From NCBI RefSeq assembly GCF_051967575.1, contig NZ_JBQCJW010000028.1, positions 1 through 46,304 on the forward strand: DNA of 46,304 nucleotides. The letters run 5' to 3'. The stretch is from Solibacillus silvestris_B. Lineage in GTDB: Bacteria; Bacillota; Bacilli; Bacillales_A; Planococcaceae. Below the pieces are notes generated by a model. The model ran no database searches, was not told the DNA's origin, and saw only the letters and a program-made list of their open reading frames with translations. This document shows positions 1-8,278 of this stretch, one piece after another. A program made the translations under genes and the position numbers. Positions within the stretch are counted from its first letter, which is position 1; each line of letters starts with the position of its first letter.

Positions 1-72
1 GGTATAGCCAAGCGGTAAGGCAACGGATTTTGATTCCGTCATGCCTAGGTTCGAATCCTAGTACCCCAGCCA
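1..72 (+). tRNA. tRNA-Gln (TTG), 5' end cut by window
   Basis: The D arm, the anticodon loop with TTG, the T arm with GGTTCGAATCC and the 3' acceptor strand TACCCCA are all present, followed by G and an encoded CCA. The first bases of the acceptor 5' strand (expected TGG) lie outside the window. It opens a four-tRNA run that shares one terminator. Confidence 0.95.
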
Positions 73-81
73 TTTTTATAT

Positions 82-156
82 GCGGAAGTAGTTCAGTGGT
101 AGAACACCACCTTGCCAAGGTGGGGGTCGCGAGTTCGAACCTCGTCTTCCGCTCCA
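82..156 (+). tRNA. tRNA-Gly (GCC)
   Basis: The acceptor stem GCGGAAG pairs with CTTCCGC. The anticodon loop reads CTTGCCAAG with anticodon GCC, the T loop is GTTCGAAC, and CCA is encoded. It lies 9 bp after tRNA-Gln, so the two are surely co-transcribed. Confidence 0.97.
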
Positions 157-161
157 AATAT

Positions 162-235
162 GGCGGCATAGCCAAGTGGTAAGGCACAGGTCTGCAACAC
201 CTTTACCACCGGTTCAAATCCGGTTGCCGCCTCCA
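162..235 (+). tRNA. tRNA-Cys (GCA)
   Basis: The acceptor stem GGCGGCA pairs with TGCCGCC. The anticodon loop contains CTGCAAC with anticodon GCA, the T loop is GGTTCAAATCC, and CCA is encoded. It follows tRNA-Gly by 5 bp. Confidence 0.97.
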
Positions 236-284
236 TATATTATAGTAAATCGGTAAATCCGGTTTTTTTTATCCCTTTTGTTAT

Positions 285-366
285 GCCGGTATGGCGGAAT
301 TGGCAGACGCGCCGGACTCAAAATCCGGTTCCTTCGGGAGTACCAGTTCGACCCTGGTTACCGGTA
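285..366 (+). tRNA. tRNA-Leu (CAA)
   Basis: The acceptor stem GCCGGTA pairs with TACCGGT, with discriminator A at 366. The loop CTCAAAA gives anticodon CAA, which reads UUG. The long variable arm (TTCCTTCGGGAG region) marks a class II tRNA. Unlike its three neighbours it has no encoded CCA, so the end must be added by CCA-adding enzyme. It is the last tRNA before the terminator. Confidence 0.95.
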
Positions 367-406
367 TCGTTAGGCTCTAACTAGACAAGTTTAGAGCTTG
401 GAAAGA

Positions 407-450
407 AAGCTTGAAACCTTTTTAAATCAACGGTTTCAAGCTTTTTTATT
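407..450 (+). terminator. Rho-independent terminator of the tRNA operon
   Basis: The 12-bp perfect stem AAGCTTGAAACC (407-418) / GGTTTCAAGCTT (432-443) is followed by a T-rich run. Between it and the next gene (451-710) I see no confident coding sequence, only the short minus-strand reading frame listed at 565-645. Confidence 0.9.
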
Positions 451-564
451 TTTGGGGGAGTTTTTTGGAAAGATTCAATTCGAAAATTGTGTGCATGGAA
501 ATTTTGCTTAAAAAACGCAATTTTATATTGGGCCAACCTATGAAATATACCGATTGTGTTTCTT

Positions 565-645
565 TCATCCTCTTTGCGCAATTCTTTTATGAAATGCGTA
601 TAGGGGCTCAATATCTTCATGGGTCAATATACGAAGTGCTGCCAT
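565..645 (-). pseudogene. 26-codon reading frame, possible acetyltransferase-like N-terminal remnant
   Basis: A minus-strand ATG at 645 is preceded by GTGAGG at a suitable distance. It encodes 26 residues beginning MAALRILTHEDIEPLYAFHK and then stops. The residues resemble the first strand and helix of a GNAT acetyltransferase, but the frame ends after the first helix. A second minus frame continues open across 565-460. This could be a decayed gene downstream of the SgrR-type regulator or simple coincidence. Confidence is low. Confidence 0.2.
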
Positions 646-710
646 ACTTAAACCTCACACCGATTAAGCTAAAAGGATGCGAGATTTCTTTAGTAGCAGT
701 TCAAACATAT

Positions 711-2381
711 TTAATTCACCTCTATATTCTCATTCAACAAATACATACTCCGATAATCAAGACGGCCGTTATGATCAAACTGGACGTGTTTATAAGGCGT
801 GCCCTCCCGAATATAAAAATTATGTTGACGATGGCTTAAAAACTTTAAATTATATGTTGACTGCATATAAATTTCGATTTCTTTAAAAGCATCAAGTTTC
901 ACATATTGCTCCGAAAGAGATTGTAATTTTTGCAAAACAGCTTTTTTATCATCGGTCGATAAGAAGCTAAGCAATATACTAGGTTCGGATAAATAAATGC
1001 TTAACAGTGAGAGAAGTATATTTTTCCCTAGCGCAATTCCCCCAACAAATAAATCGATCTCTTCGTTTAACTTATTATGTGGCTCATTAAAATTAATGCA
1101 CTTCAATGAGGCTTGAATACCGGCTTCCGACAGTTGCCTTTGCAATATGAGTGCTTCGCGTTCATGGTTGACTCCTTTTCGGATTTGTTGGTATCCGATG
1201 ACGAGCGGTGGAATACTAATTGGAATTGGTTCGGCTTGTTTGAATATTAATTGTTCACCATTGAGCAGCCAACTATATGCGACGATTTCATTTGAATGCT
1301 CTTCTATAAATTGCTCTGGCGTGATTGCATGCCAAATCGCAGCCCGTGTCCGTTCATCGGCCAATACAGGGCTATGGCTATTTAAAGCGACATATTCAGC
1401 CCCTATTTCCTGATTGATGATTTTAAGGCTCGGGATGTGCGCTGGAAAAGGTTCATAGCGGATCCATTCATTTTGGAAGTGATCTGTATAGACGATCTCG
1501 ACTAAATCAATCCAAGGGCGCGCTTTAAAATATTGTGGAAAAGTTTGAAGTTTCATCCGTTCATCATTATGCTCCAATAAAGAAAAAGGGCCACAGCCGA
1601 TATTTTCTTTCCGATCTAGGGGCATAATAGCAAATCTTGCGCTCGCCAAGAAATGGGGAAGTAATGTAAACGGCTTATTTAGTGTTACGTGAATTTCATA
1701 GCGATCGATTTCGGCCAGTTTTTCAAATTCGAAAGACAGTTTGTAAAATGGAGCTGCTTTTCGTAATGAGACGACTACATCTGCAGCCGTGACTTCCTGT
1801 AAATTATGGAACAATATCCCTTTGCGCAAAATAAATTGCCAATGCTGAAAGTCTTTTGTCGATGAATGAAAAACAAGGTTTTCTTTCGGTTGACCATCTT
1901 CTCCGATTATAAATAATGATTCGTGTATTTGTTCGATGATGTGCATATCATGGCGGGAAAGCGCACGTAAAGGATCTAAACAAAGCTCGACAAAATACAT
2001 CGGCTGTTTAAAAATATGAAGATTATGCTCCACTTGCAAACCGAATCGAACATTTAGCCATTGCCGGATTTGAGGGTGTGTCAATAATGACAACTGTTCG
2101 GCAAGGCGCATCGTTTCTTCGTATTTCCCTTTGGCCCAAAGTTTTTGCATTACATCAACGAGCACATCGATTTTATTGCGCAAAAGTGTAATGGACGGTT
2201 TTTTACCGCGACCCCTTAATGTTTCCCAATGGACGACGCCACACTTATCCAACAATTGAATTTGATTTTTAGCATGGCGGGTTGAACATTGCCAAATTGT
2301 CGCAAGTTCCTCAATTGTTGTTTTAGTTTTGCTGTTTTGTTCGAAGTGTTTATATAATGTTAATTCGTATAACATAATCAT
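711..2381 (-). CDS. SgrR-family transcriptional regulator with solute-binding domain
   Basis: This 556-residue protein has an N-terminal winged helix-turn-helix (about residues 1-115, SgrR_N type, containing the segment WQCSTRHAKNQIQLLDKCGV). After it comes a long SBP_bac_5-like region (about 160-540) resembling peptide-binding proteins but without a signal peptide, so it acts in the cytoplasm. In the SgrR family the binding domain senses a small molecule and the HTH controls nearby transport genes. Here it diverges from an MFS transporter with about 85 bp between the starts, and a dyad lies in that gap. The likely role is ligand-responsive control of the exporter. The ligand cannot be told from sequence. 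Confidence 0.85.
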   Translation of the reverse strand: MIMLYELTLYKHFEQNSKTKTTIEELATIWQCSTRHAKNQIQLLDKCGVVHWETLRGRGKKPSITLLRNKIDVLVDVMQKLWAKGKYEETMRLAEQLSLLTHPQIRQWLNVRFGLQVEHNLHIFKQPMYFVELCLDPLRALSRHDMHIIEQIHESLFIIGEDGQPKENLVFHSSTKDFQHWQFILRKGILFHNLQEVTAADVVVSLRKAAPFYKLSFEFEKLAEIDRYEIHVTLNKPFTLLPHFLASARFAIMPLDRKENIGCGPFSLLEHNDERMKLQTFPQYFKARPWIDLVEIVYTDHFQNEWIRYEPFPAHIPSLKIINQEIGAEYVALNSHSPVLADERTRAAIWHAITPEQFIEEHSNEIVAYSWLLNGEQLIFKQAEPIPISIPPLVIGYQQIRKGVNHEREALILQRQLSEAGIQASLKCINFNEPHNKLNEEIDLFVGGIALGKNILLSLLSIYLSEPSILLSFLSTDDKKAVLQKLQSLSEQYVKLDAFKEIEIYMQSTYNLKFLSHRQHNFYIREGTPYKHVQFDHNGRLDYRSMYLLNENIEVN

Positions 2382-2392
2382 CCCCCTAAAAG

Positions 2393-2418
2393 GTGAAGCG
2401 AATTTTACGATGCTTCAC
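2393..2418. promoter_or_regulatory. Inverted repeat between regulator and MFS gene, candidate operator
   Basis: GTGAAGC (2393-2399) and GCTTCAC (2412-2418) form a perfect 7-bp dyad with a 12-bp spacer. It lies in the divergent intergenic region, where an SgrR-type regulator would be expected to bind. The T-rich stretch after it includes TATTAT (2434-2439), a possible -10 for the transporter. No clean -35 is visible. Confidence 0.35.
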
Positions 2419-2467
2419 TTTTTGTTCTCCTTTTATTATTTTACACTTGAAAGAGGGAGTGAGGAAC

Positions 2468-3658
2468 ATGAATTTATATGAAAATCGGACATTTCAAAAG
2501 CTTTACATGCTCAATCTTTTAAATAATATTTCAATGACGGTTTTTTCGTTTATATTGCCAATTGTATTATATGAGTATACGAAGTCAGCATTGGCGATGA
2601 GCACGATGAGAATCATGGATTTTTTGCCGAACGTATTGCTCGGTATGCTGATCGGGGTATTTGTCGATCGGCTGAACAGAAGAACGGTCATTGTATATGG
2701 AACGTTGTTTAGAACGCTTGTTGCTATTATTTTTGTTTGTATATTGACGATGACTGAGTTTACACTGTGGCATCTATATATACTGGGGTTTGTTATGTCC
2801 TCGGCGGGATATATGATAGGAAGCGCAAGCAATGCCATTATGCCGCAGTTTTTTGATAAATCGCTTATGACGGATATCCAGGCTAAGTTCGCGCTTGTGT
2901 CGACGATTGTCGCGATCATTGGTCCTGGGTTACTAGGCATGCTGCTATTATGGATTTCCAATGATTTATTTTTATGGGGCTATGTCATTATATTAATATT
3001 ATCAACGCTTCTTTCGGTATTTATTGAAAAAGTACCGACACCTAGCCGACCTCAGCAAAATTCAATCATAACAGAGTTAAAAGAGGGGATTGTCGCGTTG
3101 TTTGGGAATCATTCATTGCTTCTGCAAACATGGACGATTTTCTTTTCAAATTTCGCTTCAAGCCTAATTATAGGGGTGCTTACATTTTATGCGCTGGACC
3201 AGCTGCATTTTACGAAAGAACAGTTAGGTTTGATGTTCACAATATCGGCAGCGGGCGGGCTCGTCGGTGCAAAAATCATTGGGCCATTGCGAGTCCATTA
3301 TACACGCGGGAAAATCTATACATATAGCATGATTGTTGAAGTCGTTGTGCTTATTCTTTTTTATTTTGCTTCAAGTTGGGTTATGCTAGGGCTATTACTG
3401 GCAGTTCGCACAGCAATTTCGACAATGACAAATATAGTTTATTTAGCTTTGCGCCAGGAAACGACACCGAATCATTTATTAGGTCGTGTTGCTGGGACAT
3501 CCTCGATGATTATGAAACTTGCATTGCCGGTTGGATTATTTATTGGCGGGATTTGGGCAGAATATTTGGCTGTAGCGCCAATTTTTCCAATAAGTGCTAT
3601 AATTGTCTTATTTAATGTCGTTTTGTTATTGAAATTCAAGTTTCAGCTTGTAAAATAA
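2468..3658 (+). CDS. MFS transporter (drug exporter-like)
   Basis: This 396-residue membrane protein has about 12 hydrophobic segments. A GVFVDRLNRR motif after the second helix matches the MFS cytoplasmic loop signature (motif A, D-R-x-x-R). The fold and length fit the MFS_3 / macrolide-efflux type group. I chose ATG 2468 over an upstream GTG because GAGGGAGTGAGG lies just before it; the GTG at 2393 sits inside the dyad with no ribosome site. It is divergent from the SgrR-type regulator, which probably controls it. The substrate is unknown. No clear terminator follows before nagB. Confidence 0.85.
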   Translation: MNLYENRTFQKLYMLNLLNNISMTVFSFILPIVLYEYTKSALAMSTMRIMDFLPNVLLGMLIGVFVDRLNRRTVIVYGTLFRTLVAIIFVCILTMTEFTLWHLYILGFVMSSAGYMIGSASNAIMPQFFDKSLMTDIQAKFALVSTIVAIIGPGLLGMLLLWISNDLFLWGYVIILILSTLLSVFIEKVPTPSRPQQNSIITELKEGIVALFGNHSLLLQTWTIFFSNFASSLIIGVLTFYALDQLHFTKEQLGLMFTISAAGGLVGAKIIGPLRVHYTRGKIYTYSMIVEVVVLILFYFASSWVMLGLLLAVRTAISTMTNIVYLALRQETTPNHLLGRVAGTSSMIMKLALPVGLFIGGIWAEYLAVAPIFPISAIIVLFNVVLLLKFKFQLVK

Positions 3659-3739
3659 AGATTTGTGAATAAATAAAGTTAAATTATACGTTTTACAAAG
3701 AAAATCTGCATTGGTTTTTATGGCGCATCGAAAAAAATT

Positions 3740-3747
3740 GCTATAAA
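3740..3747 (+). promoter_or_regulatory. Candidate extended -10 promoter for nagB
   Basis: TGCTATAAA is an extended -10 element about 90 bp upstream of the nagB start. The -35 region is poor. I see no recognisable NagR operator in the 80-nt leader. Confidence 0.35.
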
Positions 3748-3836
3748 ATTAATAGAGTGGTGCAGCTAATTTAAATCGGAAAAGTTTTATTTAAATCATA
3801 TAGGTCATGTATTTTACATGGAAAGTAGGGAAAAGA

Positions 3837-4568
3837 ATGAATGTTTTAGCAAATTTAAAATGGATTGAAGCGAAAAGCTATGAAGAAATGTGTAAAAATG
3901 CGGCGGATATTTTTAAAGAACAGTTAAAGAAGGATCATGCGACTGTATTTGGGATGGCAACAGGAGGTACACCTGAAGGCTTTTATAAAGAGCTGGTAAC
4001 GGCTTATAAAGCTGGGGAGATTTCTTTTGCGCATGCAAAATCTTTCAATTTGGATGAATATATCGGCATCAACCCTTCAAACGAAGCAAGCTATCATTAT
4101 TATATGGATCATAACTTATTCAACCATATTGATATGAATCGCGAAAATATTCACGTACCAGCAGGCGATACTGCGAATTTGGAAAAAGCTGCGAAAGAGT
4201 ACGATGCGGAAATTGAAGCAGCAGGGAATATTGATATCCAGCTTTTGGGCATCGGTGTAAATGGACATATCGGCTTCAATGAACCTGGGACGCCATTTAC
4301 GTTGGGGACAAATGTAGTGGAACTTACACAATCTACACGTGAAGCGAATAAAGTATATTTCGATTCAATTGATGATGTACCTACACATGCCATTACAATG
4401 GGGATCAACACAATTATGAATTCGAAAAAGGTCGTCCTGTTAATATCAGGGGAATCAAAGCAGGAAGCATTTAATCGTTTGCGAAGCGGTATCATAACAG
4501 AGGATTTCCCTGCAAGCGCATTACACAATCATCCGGATGTAACGGTAATCTATACTGGCGTTAAATAA
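3837..4568 (+). CDS. nagB: Glucosamine-6-phosphate deaminase
   Basis: NagB converts glucosamine-6-phosphate to fructose-6-phosphate and ammonia, feeding amino-sugar carbon into glycolysis. The 243 residues match the usual Bacillus length. Family motifs are clear: MATGGTPEGFYKEL (phosphate loop), FNLDEYIG with the catalytic Asp, and LGIGVNGHIGFNEPG with the active-site His and Glu. I chose ATG 3837 because GTAGGG ends 6 bp upstream; an in-frame ATG 30 bp earlier lacks a site. No nagA or nagR is adjacent, so the gene appears single. A terminator follows directly. Confidence 0.97.
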   Translation: MNVLANLKWIEAKSYEEMCKNAADIFKEQLKKDHATVFGMATGGTPEGFYKELVTAYKAGEISFAHAKSFNLDEYIGINPSNEASYHYYMDHNLFNHIDMNRENIHVPAGDTANLEKAAKEYDAEIEAAGNIDIQLLGIGVNGHIGFNEPGTPFTLGTNVVELTQSTREANKVYFDSIDDVPTHAITMGINTIMNSKKVVLLISGESKQEAFNRLRSGIITEDFPASALHNHPDVTVIYTGVK

Positions 4569-4572
4569 ATGG

Positions 4573-4608
4573 AAGGGGTGCAAATGGCTGCACTCCTTTT
4601 CGTTTTCT
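4573..4608 (+). terminator. Terminator after nagB
   Basis: AAGGGGTGCA (4573-4582) pairs with TGCACTCCTT (4589-4598) with one G-T wobble, and is followed by TTTCGTTTTCTTT. Confidence 0.85.
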
Positions 4609-4656
4609 TTAGGGTGCTATGATACAATAACGACAGAAGTGAAGGAGGTCATTATT

Positions 4657-5568
4657 ATGAAAATTCGACCAGCAAGATTACAGCATGGCGATACCGTTGG
4701 GCTTGTTAATTTAAGCAGCCCGCTCAACATGGATATGTTGGGCGATAAATTAGCGATATTGAATGAGCTTGGATTAAAATATAAGCTTGGCGCTACAATT
4801 CAAGCATATGACGGTTATTTGGCAGGCACAGATGAAGAACGTTTAGATGATTTTCATCAGATGATCCGCGACCCAGAAATTAAGGCCGTCTTTTTAGTAA
4901 AGGGAGGATACGGCATTACAAGAATTATCGATAAAATCAGCTATCCTTTAATTGAGGACACTCCAAAAATTATATGGGGCTTTTCCGATGTGACAGCACT
5001 ACATATACAAGTGAATGAGTTTTCAAATATCGTTACATTCCATGGTCCAATGCTATCAAGCCCAAGCGGCGAACTGGATGCATTATCGAAAAAAATGTTC
5101 CAGCAATTATTCCAGCCGATTGAAATACAATATACAGAAGAAATCTCCCCGCTGCGCACAATCGTGCCGGGTATGGTGCGCGGCGAGCTGACAGGCGGCA
5201 ATTTGAACCGGATTGTCAGTACACTTGGGACAAAATTTGAAATCGATGTACGCGATAAAATCGTCTTGCTGGAAGATATAGGAGAATCGATTGAGCAAAT
5301 CGATTTAATGCTAAATCAACTGCGTCTATCGAGAAAGCTTGAATTGGCTGCAGGCTTTGCCATTGGCGATTTTAATATGCCGGATGACAAATATTGCTAT
5401 GACGATGTATTGAATGTTATAGAAGGTTATTTAAAGCCATTAAACAAACCTGTTTTGGCAGGCTTTAAAATCGGCCATTGTGAGCCGAATATCGCAATTC
5501 CGTTAGGTGTGGATGTCATTTTGGACGCCGACGAAAAAACACTGAGAATTTTGCCGGGTGTGGAATAA
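4657..5568 (+). CDS. LD-carboxypeptidase, peptidase family S66
   Basis: S66 serine peptidases cut the L-Lys/mDap-D-Ala bond of tetrapeptides in murein recycling; MccF relatives instead inactivate microcin C-type amide compounds. The 303 residues show the S66 layout: VKGGYG, then the nucleophile elbow in WGFSDVTALH, GELTGGNL, LLEDIGESIEQIDLML, and a C-terminal region with GFKIGHCEPN carrying the catalytic His. There is no signal peptide, so it is cytoplasmic. ATG 4657 follows AAGGAGG at 8 bp; an upstream GTG overlaps that site and was rejected. The choice between recycling enzyme and MccF-like self-immunity enzyme cannot be made here. Confidence 0.9.
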   Translation: MKIRPARLQHGDTVGLVNLSSPLNMDMLGDKLAILNELGLKYKLGATIQAYDGYLAGTDEERLDDFHQMIRDPEIKAVFLVKGGYGITRIIDKISYPLIEDTPKIIWGFSDVTALHIQVNEFSNIVTFHGPMLSSPSGELDALSKKMFQQLFQPIEIQYTEEISPLRTIVPGMVRGELTGGNLNRIVSTLGTKFEIDVRDKIVLLEDIGESIEQIDLMLNQLRLSRKLELAAGFAIGDFNMPDDKYCYDDVLNVIEGYLKPLNKPVLAGFKIGHCEPNIAIPLGVDVILDADEKTLRILPGVE

Positions 5569-5617
5569 ACGTTAATTAAATCACTATACAAGGCCGATAG
5601 GTAAGTAATATAAAAAC

Positions 5618-5655
5618 AAAGGCACCTTTTCACATAATGTGAGCGGGTGCCTTTT
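5618..5655. terminator. Bidirectional terminator between convergent genes
   Basis: AAAGGCACC (5618-5626) pairs with GGTGCCTTT (5646-5654), with an inner CACAT/ATGTG stem. T-rich tails lie on both strands. It serves the LD-carboxypeptidase gene on plus and the 5828-7038 unit on minus. Confidence 0.85.
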
Positions 5656-5797
5656 AATAACGAGCGAACGAAAATCCTGAAATTACTGTAGTTGTCAGCT
5701 TTTACAATAGTTGGTCATTAGTTAAAGGTAACATTGTAACGAGTAAAAGGTCAGTAGTTTTGTGTAGTTGTCTGCCTATGCAAAATCGCTCGTTATT
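5656..5797. repeat. 142-bp segment bounded by 11-bp inverted repeats
   Basis: AATAACGAGCG (5656-5666) and its exact complement CGCTCGTTATT (5787-5797) flank about 120 bp. Inside are two near-identical 13-mers, TGTAGTTGTCAGC (5687-5699) and TGTAGTTGTCTGC (5763-5775). There is no open reading frame of note. It lies in the 3' untranslated stretch of the minus-strand unit. It could be a structured RNA domain or the relic of a small inverted-repeat element. Confidence 0.5.
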
Positions 5798-5827
5798 ACC
5801 TAGTTTGGAGTCTCACCGCCCTAGGGT

Positions 5828-6337
5828 TCAGAAGTAATTGCTGTCATCGAATTCGATTTGTACTTGATAGTTTTTCGCGTTAATTAAATTGGAGAGTCGG
5901 TGTGCTTCCTTTTCAATTTCATTCGCGCGATTACGGTATGTCATCGGATCATACAAAGCGACACGGTAGAGCATTGTCTCACCGGAATTGTGAAAGAATG
6001 CCTCTTTTTCCTCTGTGCCCAAGCTTTTGCAAAATGAGGCTTCCGCACGTAGCTGGCTGGCCAGCTCGATTGCTTCAACAATCGGCATTTCCTCATCTTT
6101 AAAAAGTATTGTATTTTCGATATTTGCCCTATAAATGAATGCATCGAGCTTGCGGGAGTCGTAGCGTAATTGTTTTAACTCCGCTTCAAGCATTTCGAGT
6201 GTATAATCGGATTTTTTCGGTTGCTCTCCTTTTTCGACAATGGCATGTGTGAGCGAATGGATATTCGATGTACGTTCCTGGATCTTTTTTGTAATAATGC
6301 TTTTAAGTTTTACGGCTTCCGCTAAATTGATGCTCAA
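5828..6337 (-). CDS. DIP1984-like (septicolysin-type) protein of unknown function
   Basis: This 169-residue, highly charged, mostly helical protein has no signal or membrane segment. Its shape (SINLAEAVKLKSIITKKIQER near the start, a middle segment with LKQLRYDSRKLDAFIYRAN, then MTYRNRANEIEKEAHRLSN) fits the small DIP1984/septicolysin-like family, a soluble coiled-coil family without a settled function. It lies 11 bp downstream of the B3/4-domain gene on the same strand, so the two form an operon. The family assignment is from memory of the pattern and is moderate. Confidence 0.6.
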   Translation of the reverse strand: MSINLAEAVKLKSIITKKIQERTSNIHSLTHAIVEKGEQPKKSDYTLEMLEAELKQLRYDSRKLDAFIYRANIENTILFKDEEMPIVEAIELASQLRAEASFCKSLGTEEKEAFFHNSGETMLYRVALYDPMTYRNRANEIEKEAHRLSNLINAKNYQVQIEFDDSNYF

Positions 6338-6348
6338 AATGACTCCTC

Positions 6349-7038
6349 CTAAAAATGGATTGATTTATTCGCCGCTGTAAGAAGATGCACTTCATATTCG
6401 CCGCCGCTTATTTGCGTAAACATTTTACCGGCGCTACTTAATAATTCGAGTGCTTCTTTACTGTCCATAGATGGACGTAAATAAAAGATCTGCAATGCAT
6501 TTGACGTCTCTTCTGTTACCGCAGTCCGCTTCGAATCAACAAAAGGGCTGCCGAATGGACTGGATGCATCTTTCGAATGGACAATATTCTCCAAAGAATT
6601 ATAGCGACCATTTAGACCTTCATAGCCTGTCGATGCATTGCCGATATGAATTTCGATACTTTTCCGGATATTATCCAAATCGTAAATGCCGATTGGAATT
6701 TCGTATTGCAATGAAAAGAAATTATTTAAATCGACGGCTGTATGGAACGGTGTTAAATATTGCTGTTTTGCAATTCTCCGCATTAAGCTTTCTGCAGAAT
6801 GACGATAGCGGTTCGGGTCAGCACCGAAAGCCTTCCAAAGCTGTCTCCATTCTTTAATGCCAGCACGCTCCGTGACAGGCACCTCCTGCAATTCCAGAAA
6901 TAAATTTTCCTGATAAAGTTGTATACGTCCTTTAATCATTTGAGGAGATTCATCTACAGTAATTTTGCTATAATGGATAAGGCCAATTTTAAATTGTTCA
7001 TTTACTGAAAAAATTGCATCATCAATCGAAATGTTCAC
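6349..7038 (-). CDS. B3/B4 domain-containing protein (PheT-editing-domain-like)
   Basis: The protein carries the B3_4 fold also found in the editing region of phenylalanyl-tRNA synthetase beta chain. Stand-alone forms are thought to act on amino acids or aminoacyl-tRNA, but this is not proven. Characteristic pieces are IKEWRQLWKAFGADPNRYRH, SAESLMRRI and LTPFHTAVDLNNFFSL, followed by the IPIGIYDLDNI stretch. I chose the GTG at 7038 (229 residues) because AGGTGAT lies 5-6 bases upstream. A GTG three codons earlier has no spacing to that site. It is first in a two-gene unit with the DIP1984-like gene and divergent from queG. Confidence 0.8.
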   Translation of the reverse strand: MNISIDDAIFSVNEQFKIGLIHYSKITVDESPQMIKGRIQLYQENLFLELQEVPVTERAGIKEWRQLWKAFGADPNRYRHSAESLMRRIAKQQYLTPFHTAVDLNNFFSLQYEIPIGIYDLDNIRKSIEIHIGNASTGYEGLNGRYNSLENIVHSKDASSPFGSPFVDSKRTAVTEETSNALQIFYLRPSMDSKEALELLSSAGKMFTQISGGEYEVHLLTAANKSIHF

Positions 7039-7083
7039 ACAGATCACCTACTAAGTATTTTTAAGAGAAAAGTTTATATAGAA

Positions 7084-7104
7084 ACAATGATTTATGTTCA
7101 TTGT
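7084..7104. promoter_or_regulatory. Inverted repeat upstream of queG
   Basis: ACAATGA (7084-7090) and TCATTGT (7098-7104) form a perfect 7-bp dyad with 7-bp spacing. It sits between the divergent B3/4 and queG genes, just ahead of the queG ribosome site. It may be an operator or a leader hairpin; no known regulator box matches. Confidence 0.3.
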
Positions 7105-7127
7105 ATCATTGGAAAGGAGTATGTGAA

Positions 7128-8258
7128 ATGGAAGTACATCAACTTCAGGAAGATTTAATTAAATATGCTGCATCCATTGGTGTTGATAAAATCGGATTTA
7201 CGACCGCTGCTCCGTTTCATGAACTGAAAAACCGTCTACGTCGTCAGCAGCAATTAGGCTATCAGTCAGGCTTTGAAGAATCGGATATCGAGCTGCGTAC
7301 AGAGCCGTTAAAATTATTGGACAATGCAGAGAGTATCATTGCGATCGCACTTGCGTATCCTTCCCGAATGCAGGACGCGCCACAAGGGAAAAAAGGGGAG
7401 CGCAGGGGGATTTTCTGCCGCGCTTCCTGGGGGATTGATTATCATGCGGCGGTTCGTGAACGTCTACAGCTTATTGAGGCATGGCTGCAGCAACGCGTGC
7501 CGAATGTGAAGATGAAATCAATGGTCGATACAGGAGAGCTTGTGGACCGTGCTGTTGCAGAACGCGCCGGAATCGGCTGGAGCGGGAAGAACTGCTCCAT
7601 TATTACACCCGAATTCGGTTCGTACGTATATTTAGGCGAGATAATGACGAATATTCCATTTGCCCCGGATACACCGATGGAAGATGAATGCGGGGATTGC
7701 AACTTATGTATCGACGTATGTCCTACAGGTGCAATTGTTGCCCCTGGACAATTAAATTCACAACGGTGCATCGCATTTTTAACGCAAACAAAAGGCTTTT
7801 TGCCAGACGAGTTTCGTGCAAAAATCGGAAATCGTTTGTATGGCTGTGATACATGCCAAACAGTTTGTCCGAAAAACAAAGGAAAATTAAATTGGATTCA
7901 TGAAGAATTTAAGCCGGATCCAGAAATCGCCAAGCCTTTGCTTCAGCCGCTTTTATCAATATCCAATAAAGAGTTTAAAGGAAAATTCGGTCATGTATCA
8001 GGTTCTTGGCGCGGGAAAAAACCGATTCAGCGCAATGCCATTTTAGCGTTGGCCCATTTTAAGGAAGATGCGGCAATGCCTGATTTAGTGCAGGTGCTGC
8101 AAAAAGATGAGCGTCCAGTGCTAAGAGGAACGGCTGCATGGGCAATCGGGAAAATCGGGACAGATGAAGCCAAGGGGATTTTATTGGCGGCAAAAAAAAT
8201 AGAGCAGGATACAGAAGTGCTGGCGGAAATAGAAAAAGGGCTAGCATTGTTAAATTAA
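7128..8258 (+). CDS. queG: Epoxyqueuosine reductase
   Basis: QueG performs the last step of queuosine synthesis in tRNA, reducing epoxyqueuosine to queuosine with cobalamin and two 4Fe-4S clusters. The 376 residues run in family order. An N-terminal DUF1730 region comes first, then MVDTGELVDRAVAERAGIGW with the conserved Asp. Two cluster motifs follow, CGDCNLCIDVCP (about residue 190) and CDTCQTVCP (about 240), then a HEAT-repeat tail with LRGTAAWAIGKIG. ATG 7128 follows AAAGGAG at 9 bp. It is followed 20 bp later by trmL, so two tRNA-modification genes form one operon. Confidence 0.96.
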   Translation: MEVHQLQEDLIKYAASIGVDKIGFTTAAPFHELKNRLRRQQQLGYQSGFEESDIELRTEPLKLLDNAESIIAIALAYPSRMQDAPQGKKGERRGIFCRASWGIDYHAAVRERLQLIEAWLQQRVPNVKMKSMVDTGELVDRAVAERAGIGWSGKNCSIITPEFGSYVYLGEIMTNIPFAPDTPMEDECGDCNLCIDVCPTGAIVAPGQLNSQRCIAFLTQTKGFLPDEFRAKIGNRLYGCDTCQTVCPKNKGKLNWIHEEFKPDPEIAKPLLQPLLSISNKEFKGKFGHVSGSWRGKKPIQRNAILALAHFKEDAAMPDLVQVLQKDERPVLRGTAAWAIGKIGTDEAKGILLAAKKIEQDTEVLAEIEKGLALLN

Positions 8259-8278
8259 TAAGAGAGAAGGATTATTAA

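Noticed and set aside
465..839. 124-codon plus-strand frame after the tRNA terminator
   Set aside because: It overlaps the 3' end of the SgrR-type regulator on the opposite strand, has no convincing ribosome site and shows no protein-like pattern.
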